From: Allolobophora icterica
Lineage: Eukaryota; Annelida; Clitellata; Crassiclitellata; Lumbricidae
Length of the DNA: 64,000 nucleotides
NCBI GenBank assembly: GCA_963556255.1
Contig: OY744608.1
Location: 8,896,103 to 8,960,102 of the forward strand
Reading direction: 5' to 3'
Of this stretch, positions 33,501 to 40,629 are shown piece after piece; position 1 is the stretch's first letter; every line of letters begins with the position of its first letter. The notes under the pieces were generated by a model that saw only the letters and a program-made list of their open reading frames with translations, was not told where the DNA came from and searched no databases. The position numbers were made by a program, and so were the translations under genes.

Positions 33501-34806
33501 TCTCTGATCACTACCCTCTCCAGACCTACCTCCTGCACTGATGGGTAGTGGGACACTAGTCCACGAAGTGCCTTGAGACAGCTTCCATCGCTAATTCAAA
33601 GTAGGCCATAGTGAGCCCACTTCTTCTGCTGTGGGAATCGGGGATTCCAGATTTCGCCGAGCACGCAACAGAATGTCACTCTGGTCACTCTGCGGGCCAA
33701 CAATTCGCTTACACGCGGCCGCGTAACAGTTTCCGATCCGCTCTAGGGTACCTGCCTCTCTCCCTTTGGGTGACACTCTCGCAGTCCCACCAGCGGTAAT
33801 GGTATGTGCCAGCCCTCCGCCTCGGATTACATACGAGGTCTACCCAACGGTGAGTCAACACGGTGCAATCACAATTGCACCAAGTGGTTGGCACTCGGCC
33901 CGACCCAAGGTCATTTCAGCAATTCAGGACTGTCGTCGGCACATTCTTCCTCTATCCCAAACGGGAACAGATCGGGAATAATTAAACGAATTCGACAACA
34001 AGAGGGTTGGCTATATCAAAGCGTCTGGTTAGCCTACCTCGGCCGTTTACCCGCGTAAAAATGCAATGCAAATATAAAATGCAACAATACATTCCCGTAA
34101 TAATGTTAATTATTTTTACATAGAATTGTGTCTAGCATGACGCCTGAAAGCTGTGGAGAATTCTGTTATTTTTTCATCCTTTTGTGAAATCAGTGGGTGT
34201 TTTTCAAATTTAAGACTCCTGCCGCGGAACCCCTAGCCGACGCCCGCGGAACCCCTGGGTTCCGCGGAACCCCGGTTGAAAACCACTGATCTAGTCTAAT
34301 GAATTAGTAAGTCTTTGACATTATAATAACATTGCTTCTAGGTCGTTTTTGAGCAAAATTGCAATAAACAATCAATGAAGTGATGTTTGATTCTTGCTAA
34401 ATTTGCATCATGCGTTTGTTTGCAGATTCTGTAGTCGATACCGTAAGAGAAGTTAGAATTCGTAATACTAAGAAGTTTGGTTTCTCAGAGATGGATCGAG
34501 CAGATGATGCGGCTAAAGGTACTGTTTTCATTCTGTATCAGTTTGAAGCCAGTTTTGTGCTGTGTAACCTTGTTCGATCTAATCTAATGAATTCGTAAGT
34601 CTTTGACATTATAATAACATTGCTTCTAGGTCGTTTTTGAGCAAAATTGCAATAAACAATCAATGAAGTGATGTTTGATTCTTGCTAAATTTGCATCATG
34701 CGTTTGTTTGCAGATTCTGTAGTCGATACCGTAAGAGAAGTTAGAATTCGTAATACTAAGAAGTTTGGTTTCGCAGAGATGGATCGAGCAGATGATGCGG
34801 CTAAAG
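6976..34806 (+). CDS. Tandem array of 93-bp phase-1 exons encoding 31-residue RRM-like units
   Basis: I count 52 intact exons, each bounded by TTTGCAG at the left and AAAG/GTACTG at the right. Each begins with the last two bases of a codon (G/AT) and ends with the first base of the next, so any number can be joined or skipped in frame. The core reads VREVRIRNTKKFGFAEM, then an acidic DRADDAAK end. This resembles strand 2, strand 3 (KFGFAEM, compare RNP1) and helix 2 of an RRM. Strand 1 (RNP2) and strand 4 are absent from each unit. Variants are few: FGFAEM, FSFSEM or FGFTEM; RADD, QADD, RTDD or QSDD; VVDTV or VVNTI. No stop occurs in the intact exons, but recent duplication makes this weak evidence of selection. 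Introns are about 180-195 bp, with a branch-like TTGCTAAAT about 30 bases before the acceptor. The product could be a long repeat protein, or a protein with one cassette chosen at a time. Start and end exons are not settled. Confidence 0.6.
8395..8876 (+). repeat. Truncated F exon fused to 85-bp satellite block (type copy)
   Basis: The F exon has a normal acceptor (GTTTGCAG/ACTCTG), but after GATCGAGCAG it joins satellite sequence and has no donor. Reading on in frame gives MDRAVHLILMV and a stop. The satellite unit is about 85 bp, starting TCCATTTGATACTGATGG and containing ACACGTGTCGAC (an 8-bp palindrome with a CACGTG E-box). About five units are present, the last ending GTCGACTAGGGAATGTAATCC before intron sequence resumes. 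Both edges share AGCAG, so the join may have used microhomology. Other F exons start at 10922, 12018, 14545, 16777, 17873, 20400, 21497, 30046 and 31143. Confidence 0.8.
9503..13125 (+). repeat. Higher-order unit 2, extended (F-satellite-G-H present twice)
   Basis: Exon starts are A 9503, B 9789, C 10078, D 10355, E 10645, F 10922, G 11453, H 11741, F 12018, G 12550, H 12838. The first nine modules repeat unit 1 at an offset of 2527 bp (2526 after one base is lost in the satellite near 11130). The second F-satellite-G-H block adds about 1.1 kb, giving a 3.6 kb unit. Copies are nearly identical to unit 1. Confidence 0.85.
13126..15643 (+). repeat. Higher-order unit 3 (single F-satellite-G-H)
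   Basis: Exon starts are A 13126, B 13412, C 13701, D 13978, E 14268, F 14545, G 15077, H 15365. It lies 3623 bp after unit 2. It runs directly into a B module at 15644 without an A module, which marks an unequal exchange. Confidence 0.85.
15644..18980 (+). repeat. Higher-order unit 4 (A module missing, F-satellite-G-H twice)
   Basis: Exon starts are B 15644, C 15933, D 16210, E 16500, F 16777, G 17308, H 17596, F 17873, G 18405, H 18693. It lies 2232 bp after unit 3, which is the 2.5 kb unit minus one module. The last H carries RtoQ and F-to-S changes in its readthrough frame, showing a few private substitutions. Confidence 0.85.
21575..21767. repeat. 85-bp satellite, left part of the LTR-split block
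   Basis: Two and a bit satellite units precede the retrotransposon. The last five bases before it, GATGG, are repeated directly after its far end, so the element landed inside a satellite unit. Confidence 0.8.
21768..22265 (-). repeat. 3' LTR of the Ty3/gypsy element
   Basis: 498 bp. Its two ends are inverted copies of each other for about 24 bp (TGTGAACTGAGTTTTGTGTA... outward on both sides). The outer copy (21768-21788) is absent from the other LTR. Confidence 0.85.
22266..22282 (-). other. Polypurine tract
   Basis: Read on the minus strand this is AAAAAGGAAGGAGGTAA, immediately before the TGTGAAC start of the 3' LTR. It is the expected plus-strand primer of an LTR retrotransposon. Confidence 0.75.
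22396..23718 (-). CDS. pol: Reverse transcriptase-RNase H of the Ty3/gypsy element
   Basis: 440 residues. RT motifs are present: SRMASPLVIVKKKDGSLRLA (57-76), LDCRSAYW with catalytic D113, VPFGM (145-149), YVDD (174-177) and LGFFNYYRQFI (256-266). RNase H follows with YCDSSD (D325), EKEAYAIVWAL, FTDHNPLTYL (D392) and ADCLSR (D435), ending just after RNase H near the 3' LTR. All catalytic residues I can identify are kept, so the enzyme could be active if expressed. The N-terminus overlaps the integrase fragment in a different frame, consistent with an internal deletion at the junction. No integrase follows it. Confidence 0.85.
   Translation of the reverse strand: MQNLTLKKSSCNTQIKITREQDTKEFAAYRIPLIYRSEVERQIKEMLKTNIIKPSSSRMASPLVIVKKKDGSLRLACDYRYINSFTVDCKYPMPIVRDVLNKVGKSNVISILDCRSAYWTCPVKQSDQWKTAFVTHNGLYEFTRVPFGMINSGRTFVKAINLVLQPISDFAEPYVDDIAVHSDSWKVHLQHLDAFLMQMRLHNVTLNLKKCIFGKSEVRFIGHVVGSGKIKMNPDRIESLTNLKIPETKKQVKQLLGFFNYYRQFIKDFAQIAKPLSDLTSKRVSDKINWTVEHQQAFDLLKEAVRSKVVLYVFEVGKPFNLYCDSSDFAVGAVLTQMDDKGIERPVSFISQKLTDTQKRWATVEKEAYAIVWALNKLKEIIIGSKIFIFTDHNPLTYLTESMSKSAKLVRWALALQTFDVEVKYKKGRLNVIADCLSRL
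23519..24598 (-). pseudogene. Integrase fragment, catalytic core deleted
   Basis: 359 codons from the first ATG. An acidic region (residues 45-145) is followed by an integrase zinc-binding domain with H192, H199, C229 and C232 (HESVFGGHLGEEKT ... CKSCEKC). After MDLI (near residue 264) the sequence jumps to NPRKWHKIIPF, which normally follows the catalytic core, so the D,D-35-E region is missing. A second junction near residue 315 leaves this frame and the sequence continues as RT in another frame; the last 45 or so residues here are out-of-frame RT sequence. The fragment cannot integrate DNA by itself. Confidence 0.8.
24522..26951 (-). CDS. gag-pro: Gag-protease polyprotein of the Ty3/gypsy element
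   Basis: 809 residues. The N-terminal 35 or so residues form a helical SAP-like segment. A long charged coiled coil follows, built partly of repeated RQEELRLQREKEEKAEL units (about residues 100-310). Next comes a capsid-like gag region, then a zinc knuckle CHNCGSDKHLVKFC at 595-608 (C-x2-C-x4-H-x4-C), and a retropepsin-type active site LSDSGAENPV with DSG near 708-710. Gag proteins package the element RNA and the protease processes the polyprotein. The next frame overlaps its end by 77 bp in another frame, so a frameshift or internal start would be needed. The repeated coiled-coil codons are probably slippage-prone. Confidence 0.85.
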   Translation of the reverse strand: MEKLSAERQADIKKMSTERLKQRLLKAGFKEEQLEGMSRGDMIQELAEVWVKEEVEEGAVGGAVEKVIEKPPAPMSMEMLMQWMMMKEDREEKRRQEEKELRQEAERVRQDELRLQREKEEKAERLQREKEEKAELARQEELRLQRKKEEKAELARQEELRLQREKEEKAELARQEELRLQREREDKAEQVRKAELELQKNQFEIQLEQLKRDREDAERRRLEQMIEFERARKSDEEVRQQQIEAKRMREEEKEKARTLELERAEQIRQEELKFQKESLEKAEAERQERLKLEKSKLTLKETQMREEREAERRKQQESETLVSKIKKIGDAMKHVLPQMPTDMMEVPLYFETVENAFRSFAVEKPFWVKLLLPLMTPKARTVLNRLSYDDLDNYDRVKQHLLKEFKLTSREYRARFVDAKKTTEETYTMFTARLKNLLNYYVRSRNVNREYDTLFDLLVADKLKECLPPGPLQFVLSKEGTDCLQASAVADLADIHVNNRIGFAVPNINSYPSQRSVNQSQSGKWKSNPETGSQFKGKEVKASVPVPNETREVTFGRQGFNKSSAPFAKREGNTSFTQYKRNEGNEQRGMVVKRCHNCGSDKHLVKFCPVPVAAASSSRNQEHTRVNLIQVVSDTDNQTTGQENQETEVKSVMKCGIQKEILLDAEIQREVIGKDDSRILKKSFLQYVEVEIRAVDGKEPVKVKALSDSGAENPVISEELLEGMKVEQIGKVNLQCVAGDAIPAKLVKVDVRLCGSDVEEEGFPRKIQCSLTPYVTLMCASIAIDGQYRKILVASRDNCRIKSRTTDEN
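27281..27757 (-). repeat. 5' LTR of the Ty3/gypsy element
   Basis: About 477 bp, nearly identical to the other LTR except that it ends (element orientation) at GGGATGACA, about 21 bp earlier, and then enters internal sequence TTATTGGTGGCAGCGTCGG. That internal edge should hold the primer binding site, but I could not match it to a tRNA. Confidence 0.8.
27763..28265. repeat. 85-bp satellite, right part of the LTR-split block
   Basis: Satellite resumes inside a unit (GATGG then TTTAATAAC). The block contains a shortened unit where TCCATTTGAT joins TGCTGATACG (about 28094). The same junction recurs at about 31745 in the long satellite block of unit 6, so the two blocks share ancestry after that deletion. 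Confidence 0.75.
28906..32361 (+). repeat. Higher-order unit 6 with an A/B hybrid module
   Basis: Exon starts are A 28906, C 29202, D 29479, E 29769, F 30046, G 30578, H 30866, F 31143, G 31981, H-like 32269. After the A exon the intron switches to the B-type intron (GCTCCTAGG near 29109) and leads to C, so exon B was lost by exchange inside the intron. The second satellite block is longer (about 31221-31915). The last exon is more diverged (TTTAGTTTCGCAG, GATGCTGCT). Confidence 0.8.
31221..31915. repeat. Longest satellite block of the array
   Basis: About eight units follow the truncated F exon at 31143, more than the usual five. Internal order repeats a two-unit motif (units with GAAATTAAATTAAATGC alternating with units with GATACGAAATC), suggesting local expansion by slippage or exchange. 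Confidence 0.75.
32546..34806 (+). repeat. Last four canonical modules, more diverged
   Basis: Exon starts are 32546, 32834, 34426 and 34714. They do not follow the A-H order and carry more private changes (for example GGTAATACCAAG in the 32834 exon), as expected for the less exchanged edge of an array. A hAT element sits in the intron after 32834. After 34806 the intron continues to a standard conserved block (34895-34960) and then to unrelated sequence near 34969. Confidence 0.75.
32993..34288. mobile_element. Non-autonomous hAT element in an array intron
   Basis: 1296 bp with inverted ends CAGTGGTTTTCAACC and GGTTGAAAACCACTG, flanked by an 8-bp target duplication ATCTAGTC (32985-32992 and 34289-34296). 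The ends contain GCGGAACCCC-type subterminal motifs. No transposase frame is present. It sits in the intron after the exon at 32834. Confidence 0.9.
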
Positions 34807-34968
34807 GTACTGTTCTCAATCTGTATCCTGCATCATCATTCTGATATCCTGTTGAATGTGGTTTTCTCAAATCTAATGAATTCACAAGTCTTTGACATTA
34901 TAATAATATTGCTTCTAGGTCGTTTTTGAGCAAAATCGCAATAAAATATCAAAGAAGTGTGCTATGCT

Positions 34969-35195
34969 CTTGATAATAGTTCGATGACCCCTCCCCTCAT
35001 TGCGGTGTCATTTATGGATGACCCCCTACGGCTCCAGCAAATTGTTGTTGTTTAATTATGCACTCACTTAGAACTGTTCTTGAGAAATATTAGCGATGTG
35101 GGCATCTTGTCACTCATATTTTAAGAACAATCGCTTTCATGACAAAACTTACGCTTCACAGTAAAATTGTGAACATTGTTGGTACTAGCCTCTTG
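34969..35195. other. Transposon-like fragment after the last canonical module
   Basis: The intron sequence breaks off near 34969 and a segment with GATGACCCCTCCCCTCATTG and TTTATGGATGACCCCC follows. A related string occurs near 51768-51815, so this is a dispersed repeat. Its boundaries are uncertain. Confidence 0.4.
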
Positions 35196-35777
35196 CTTTC
35201 TGGTAGTTAGGGGCATGGACCCAAACATAAAGAGTGGAGGACATATAGGGTTCATCGAATAATGGATTGACCTGCTTGTTAATCGAATTTAGTCGATTAA
35301 TAGAAGTTATTTTTTTCTACATAAATCAATTATATTTTAAATGGTAATCATGGATTAGCCATCGCCAAGTATGGCTACATTACACATCATGAATCACACT
35401 GTAATTCCACTCCATAAATTTTCCATTATATTGCACTGACCTCAAAACCATTATTTTAAATCTGTTCGCTTTTTTAGTAGGGAAGACCAGCTTGCGCTTC
35501 CTGGTAATCACAGGGTTGGATCCAAACATACAGAGTGCAGAACATATTGGGTTAATCAAATCGATTAAATAAACGATTGACTCGCTTTTTAATCGAATAA
35601 CATCCTGAAGTTTTAACTATGACAACTCTGGATACTTTGCATTGTTGCATGTGTTATCTGATTCTGATACTGTATCTGTAAACGATGATATCAGTGGTAG
35701 TGATGACAGTTGCTGTGAATCATGCTAACATTTGCTCCACGTCTGTTTTTGCAACTGCTGTGGCAACATCGCAACAG

Positions 35778-35864
35778 TCGTGGAAGTTAGACTACGTACG
35801 TGCAACCAATAAGAAGGCATACATAACTATGGAAACATCTGAAGCTGTCTCAAAAGCTACTTAG
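35778..35864 (+). pseudogene. Candidate terminal exon of the array gene, frame-shifted
   Basis: After the acceptor-like CGCAACAG the phase-1 frame reads VVEVRLRTCNQ and stops. In another frame it continues VRATNKKAYITMETSEAVSK and ends at TAG 35862-35864. The two frames together match the array unit. The switch coincides with a doubled ACGT in CTACGTACGTGC. Identical switches occur in the copies at 36648 and 37517, so the change came before the triplication. It may be a real early stop that ends the protein, or a disabling mutation. Confidence 0.5.
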
Positions 35865-35961
35865 TTTTCTTGCTATGTAACATTATGTATAAAATTTGCT
35901 TGAAGCTAATTTTTTTATATTCTCTTTAATCTGGTGTGATCTAACCTAATCACTTCATCAT

Positions 35962-36225
35962 TCCTGACATTATAATAATGTTGCATTTTTGGTCGTTTTC
36001 AATCAAACTGTAATAAAAAAATCTGTTCGAGTGTATGTAACCCTAATCCAATTCCTTCCAGTTCTTAGATCACATCAATTGGATATATTAAAAGCCTCTT
36101 GAATAGACTGTTAATACATCTAAACACTGCAAGGAACTGGATTAGGGTTACCTAAACTCCAACAGATTGATTTCTTTATTATGATTATACTCAAAACGAT
36201 AAAGAAGCAATGCTATTTGCAACAA
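35962..36225. repeat. Foldback 1: inverted copies of the array intron block
   Basis: Arms of about 105-110 bp. The outer left arm is the intron block itself (GGTCGTTTTCAATCAAACTG); the right arm is its inverted relative (CTTTATTATGATTATACTCA, then AAGAAGCAATGC). The inner part pairs GTAACCCTAATCCAATTCCTT with its near-complement AAGGAACTGGATTAGGGTTAC. The loop is near 36093. RNA from either strand could form a long hairpin. Confidence 0.75.
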
Positions 36226-36831
36226 CGTGAAGTACCCAGAGGTCTCCCAGCTAAAACTTCTACGAGAATAAACCTTCCACTCCATATTGCATTATGTTGT
36301 ACTGACCTTAAAAACCATTATTATAATTATATCTGTTGGTTTTTTAGTACGGAAGACCAGCTTGCGCTTCCTGGTAATTACTGGGTTGGATCCAAACATA
36401 CAGAGTGCAGAACATATTGGGTTAATCAAATCGATTAAATAAACGATTGACTCGCTTTTTAATCGAATAACATCCTGAAGTTTTAACTATGACAACTCTG
36501 GATACTTTGCATTGTTGCATGTGTTATCTGATTCTGATAATGCATCTGTAAACGATGACATCAGTGGTAGTGATGACAGTTGTTGTGAATCATGCTAACA
36601 TTTGCTCCACGTCTGTTTTTGCAACTGCTGTGGCAACATCGCAACAGTCGTGGAAGTTAGACTACGTACGTGCAACCAATAAGAAGGCATACATAACTAT
36701 GGAAACATCTGAAGCTGTCTCAAAAGCTACTTAGTTTTCTTGCTATGTAACATTATGCATAAAATTTGCTTGAAGCTAATTTTTTATATTCTCTTTAATC
36801 TGGTGTGATCTAACCTAATCACTTCATCATT

Positions 36832-37095
36832 CCTGACATTATAATAATGTTGCATTTTTTGTCGTTTTCAATCAAACTGTAATAAAAAAATCTGTTCGAG
36901 TGTATGTAACCCTAATCCAATTCCTTCCAGTGCTTAGATCACATCAATTGGATATATTAAAAGCCTCTTGAATAGACTGTTAATATATCTAAACACTGCA
37001 AGGAACTGGATTAGGGTTACCTAAACTCCAACAGATTGATTTCTTTATTATGATTATACTCAAAACGATAAAGAAGCAATGCTATTTGCAACAAC
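36832..37095. repeat. Foldback 2
   Basis: Copy of foldback 1, displaced about 869 bp, with nearly the same arms. A TTTTTTGTCG variant is at the left arm. Confidence 0.7.
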
Positions 37096-37699
37096 GTGAA
37101 GTACCCAGAGGTCTCCCAGCTAAAACTTCTACGAGAATAAACCTTCCACTCCATATTGCATTATGTTGTACTGACCTTAAAAACCATTATTATAATTATA
37201 TCTGTTGGTTTTTTAGTACGGAAGACCAGCTTGCGCTTCCTGGTAATTACTGGGTTGGATCCAAACATACAGAGTGCAGAACATATTGGGTTAATCAAAT
37301 CGATTAAATAAACGATTGACTCGCTTTTTAATCGAATAACATCCTGAAGTTTTAACTATGACAACTCTGGATACTTTGCATTGTTGCATGTGTTATCTGA
37401 TTCTGATACTGTATCTGTAAACGATGACATCAGTGGTAGTGATGACAGTTGTTGTGAATCATGCTAACATTTGCTCCACGTCTGTTTTTGCAACTGCTGT
37501 GGCAATCTCGCAACAGTCGTGGAAGTTAGACTACGTACGTGCAACCAATAAGAAGGCATACATAACTATGGAAACATCTGAAGCTGTCTCAAAAGCTACT
37601 TAGTTTTCTTGCTATGTAACATTATGCATAAAATTTGTCTGAAGCTAATTTATGATAATCTCTTTAATCTGGTGTGATCTAACCTAATCACTTCATCAT

Positions 37700-37975
37700 T
37701 CCTGACTTTATAATAATGTTGTATTTTGGTCGTTTGCAATCAAACTGTAATAAAAAAAACAATCTGTGTATGTAACCCTAATCCAATCCTTCCAGTCCTT
37801 AGATCACATCAATTGGATATATTAAAAGTCTCTTGAATAGACTGTTAATATATCTAAACACATCAAGGAACTGGATTAGGGTTACCTAAACTCCAACAGA
37901 CTGATTTTTTATTATGATTTTACTCAAAATGACAAAGAAGCAACGCTATTTGGCAACAACGTGAAGTAGCCAGGT
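37700..37975. repeat. Foldback 3, more diverged
   Basis: Same layout as foldbacks 1 and 2, with more mismatches (AACAATCTGTG at the left, CTGATTTTTTATTATG at the right). Arms still pair well in the GTAACCCTAATCCA part. Confidence 0.65.
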
Positions 37976-38000
37976 CTCACAGTTAAAGTTTCTAGAATAA

Positions 38001-39390
38001 ACTTGTAGGCCTACTGACTTGTATGTGTTTAATTAAGATATTGATTGTACTTTCATGTTTCAATGTAATCTTACTGTCTGTCAGTTTGAAATAATAAAGA
38101 ATTTAATTATATTATTATTCATAATATATTCACTTGAAAATATTATTACTGATTGAAATACAGTGTTAAATGTTTAGGCTTATGAGGTCATGTGGAAGAG
38201 GAGTTGCTCTTAAAACAGAAACCTGACCAACTGCAAAACATCCTCCCCATTTAGCATCTAAAGAAGCAATACCATAGAACAGTCATTGTCAACACTGTTA
38301 ACTGCATTTTAACAATTCTTCATGTCACCAAACTATACAACAAACAATTTATACAGTACTACTGGCTTATAGTACCACAATAACCCAGTTACTTTTGTAA
38401 TTGCCCAGTTATATAGCAACATTTCAAGATTCATCAAAGTCCTGATGAATCTTGAAGCGATGCTATATAGATGTACAATCACTAATTACAAACTAGGTTT
38501 TTTGTGGTGCTATAAACCTGTAGTACTGTATAACTGTATTGTTTGGTGAAATAAAGATTACTACAAATACAATTGATGATCTGCTTTGAGTGAAGTTGTG
38601 TTTTCAGGAGCAGGACAGTTGGAGTGGAACTGTATAAATCGGCATTGTTCCTGCATATAAAGTAATGAAACTGTCTTGTGATTTGGTAAGCCTCACTCGC
38701 CATCTATCGATGCCTTTGTTTTAATCTTCAGATTTTTCAAGTCTTTACCTTAAACATCATATGACCCCATTGCTTTGTTGAAAAAGCATCAGTTTTAAGC
38801 CAATTTGCAATATCCTATATAATCTGGAACGATCTAATCTAATGCTAACAATTCAACCCACAACTGCCTCTTGGGGTTAGCCTTAGAGACTGCCCTTCCA
38901 TGTTTAGTTATGGGCAAATGTTTAAAGAGGTATTAAATGTTAGGTAGTAAATGAGATTAAAATCAATGTGATCACAGCAAAATAAAACACAAGCGAAAGT
39001 ATCTTAAAAGGTGCTACAAAAACGTTCATATGCACGTACACTTGTAGTTACTTATAGTTCTGTGATTTTCTACAAATTTCCAGTAATTTAACTCCACTCA
39101 GTGGACAACCGCCTCTTGCCATGTTTACACATGTTCTGGAAATTGACCCATGCATCCTTGGAACGATCTGCGCATGGCCATTTCTGGAATATGTGTACAC
39201 ATATGGTGAGAGGGACAGTTTTCCAAATTAAAAAAAATCACAGGATCGTTTCCAGAAGATGGGAATAGGCACATTTGATTACTTGTGGTTCTAGGTACCA
39301 TCACGTAAAATTTGGAAACGTTTTGTCACAAAGCTGGACGTGGAAGAACTCGTTTCAATTCTACAGCAAAGAATTCGTTTCAATTCTACA
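38001..39390. other. No gene; degraded array intron and SINE pieces
   Basis: The stretch 38785-38845 (CATCAGTTTTAAGCCAATTT, then GATCTAATCTAATG) is a remnant of the array intron's 5' half. The stretch 38865-38930 matches the 3' part of the SINE at 48.5 kb. The strings GCCATCTATCGATGCCTTTG (38698) and GCCATCTATCGGTGTCTTTG (about 39825) mark a local duplication. Confidence 0.45.
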
Positions 39391-39396
39391 GAAATA

Positions 39397-39678
39397 ATGG
39401 CGGATCAAGCCGGACCTCTGCAAGCTGGAGCACCTCTGCCAAAGAGACCGAAACTTTGTAGCGTGTGGTCATTGTGACAGGCATGGACTCAAATTGCAGA
39501 GTTCACTGTGGAGAAAATGTACAAGTTAGCAGACGAAGTGAGGATGAGATCTAGCAAAGACAAGGCTTTCGCAATCGTGAAAGACTTGGATGGTGCAGTT
39601 AAAGCTATGGACTCATTCCAACAAATATCGATGTGGAACGGTGTGTTAACAGCTACCCCATACTGTAACAGACTGTAA
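39397..39678 (+). pseudogene. Compact RRM-like open frame with one in-frame TGA
   Basis: From ATG 39397 the frame runs 94 codons to TAA 39676-39678 with a single TGA at codon 27 (39475-39477). The first part ends with a basic PKRPKL stretch that could be a nuclear localisation signal. After the TGA the sequence EKMYKLADEVRMRSS then KAFAIVKDLDGAVKAM aligns with the array unit and fits helix 1, strand 2, strand 3 and helix 2 of an RRM. Alternatively the coding part starts after the acceptor-like GTGACAG at 39480. A diverged copy of the conserved intron block follows (about 39755-39800). It may be a paralogous exon, a decayed gene or a readthrough gene. Confidence 0.45.
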
Positions 39679-39924
39679 AGGTCGTCTCTGGGCAAGGTGA
39701 TAGAGTGTACACAGCTATCAACCAGATATGTTCCGTTACTTTAATATGGTCATCTTGCATGTGACAATAATATTGTTTGCATTTTTAATTGGTCATCTCT
39801 CTGCCAGATGATGTAGTAAGCCTAGCCATCTATCGGTGTCTTTGTTTTAATAAATCTTCAGCTTGTTTAAATCTGTATCTTCAACATCCTGTAACGCCTT
39901 TATAATACTTTGTAGCTAACTGAT

Positions 39925-40060
39925 AATAGTTCTTACATATGTTTTAAGTTCAAAGGTGATCACAGAAAAACAAATAGGGACAAAAACTGAAGCAGTCAGC
40001 ACCATCATGAACTGATCAAGTCTGAAAAGAACTGCAGTCATTGTGGAAATCTTTCCAACT
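39925..40060 (-). repeat. Inverted copy of sequence upstream of the array
   Basis: The reverse complement reads GGAAAGATTT, CAGTTCTTTTCAGAC, TGATCAGTTCATGATGGTG and CTGACTGCTTCAGTTTTTGT in the same order as 5350-5430, then ACCTTTGAACTT, AAACATATGTA as at 5478-5505. Identity by eye is roughly 85 percent in the first 80 bp. Confidence 0.75.
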
Positions 40061-40294
40061 GCATGTCAGATATTATTATTGTTTGAAGATTTATAAATCA
40101 CAAGTTACTATAACTAAATACATCACATATGTGCCAACTGAAAACAGTCTTAAGCAGAAAACAATATGAAAGAATAGAATAAGTCGGAGAAACACATGCA
40201 CGAAGAGAATTGCAAAATGTAGTCGAGCTATTATGCAGGCATCCTTGCTTTAATAACATAACAAAAACATTCTTTGTGATGAGGGGGATAAATG

Positions 40295-40545
40295 AATGGT
40301 AATTAACACTCTTGCACGAAGGACAGAAGATCTCGAAAGTCATGGTTCGATACTCGCAAGCCCCCTCTAGGTTTACTCATCCTTCCACTCCCTAAGAGGC
40401 AGCAGTAAAATGAGCGGGCGCCTAACAGGCTGCCAAGACATGTGTTCCATAAGATCTTGATAATTGTACCATCATGTTTCAATGTAACTTACTGCAGTTT
40501 ATCAGTAAGCTTGTGAATAAACATAAATATATTACACTAGTTGCC
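40295..40545 (+). mobile_element. tRNA-derived SINE-like element
   Basis: A B-box-like GGTTCGATACTC lies at about 40344. It is followed by a body with CTCCCTAAGAGGCAGCAG and a tail with GATAATTGTACCATCATGTT and CAATGTAACTTACTG. Part of the tail recurs near 38040-38075. The A box is unclear, so this is a moderate call. Confidence 0.4.
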
Positions 40546-40629
40546 CATCCTAAGACTGTTTTAAAAAAATGTGAAAATGTATTTTCCAATTGTACAGGTG
40601 GTATTATTTATCGGTCCAATATATAACAT

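Larger units (their letters stand above)
35280..38000 (+). repeat. Three tandem copies of an 869-bp segment with terminal exon and foldback
   Basis: Landmarks such as GAAGACCAGCTTGCGCTTCC recur at 35483, 36352 and 37221 (869 bp steps). Each copy holds an RRM-like terminal exon (35778-35864, 36648-36734, 37517-37603), a conserved intron-type block after it, and an inverted-repeat foldback of about 260 bp. Copy 3 is the most diverged and fades out near 38000. An older, partly matching segment precedes copy 1 (35195-35330). Confidence 0.85.

Noticed and set aside
33591..34058. Open frames of 60-84 codons on both strands
   Set aside because: They sit inside the non-autonomous hAT element and show no transposase or other motif.
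6976..34806. CRISPR array
   Set aside because: The repeats are about 280 bp with exon-intron structure and no spacers, in a genome with introns and LINEs.
36181..37307. Two identical 85-codon open frames
   Set aside because: They lie across the foldback arm and the start of the next 869-bp copy, have no motif, and are duplicated only because the segment is.
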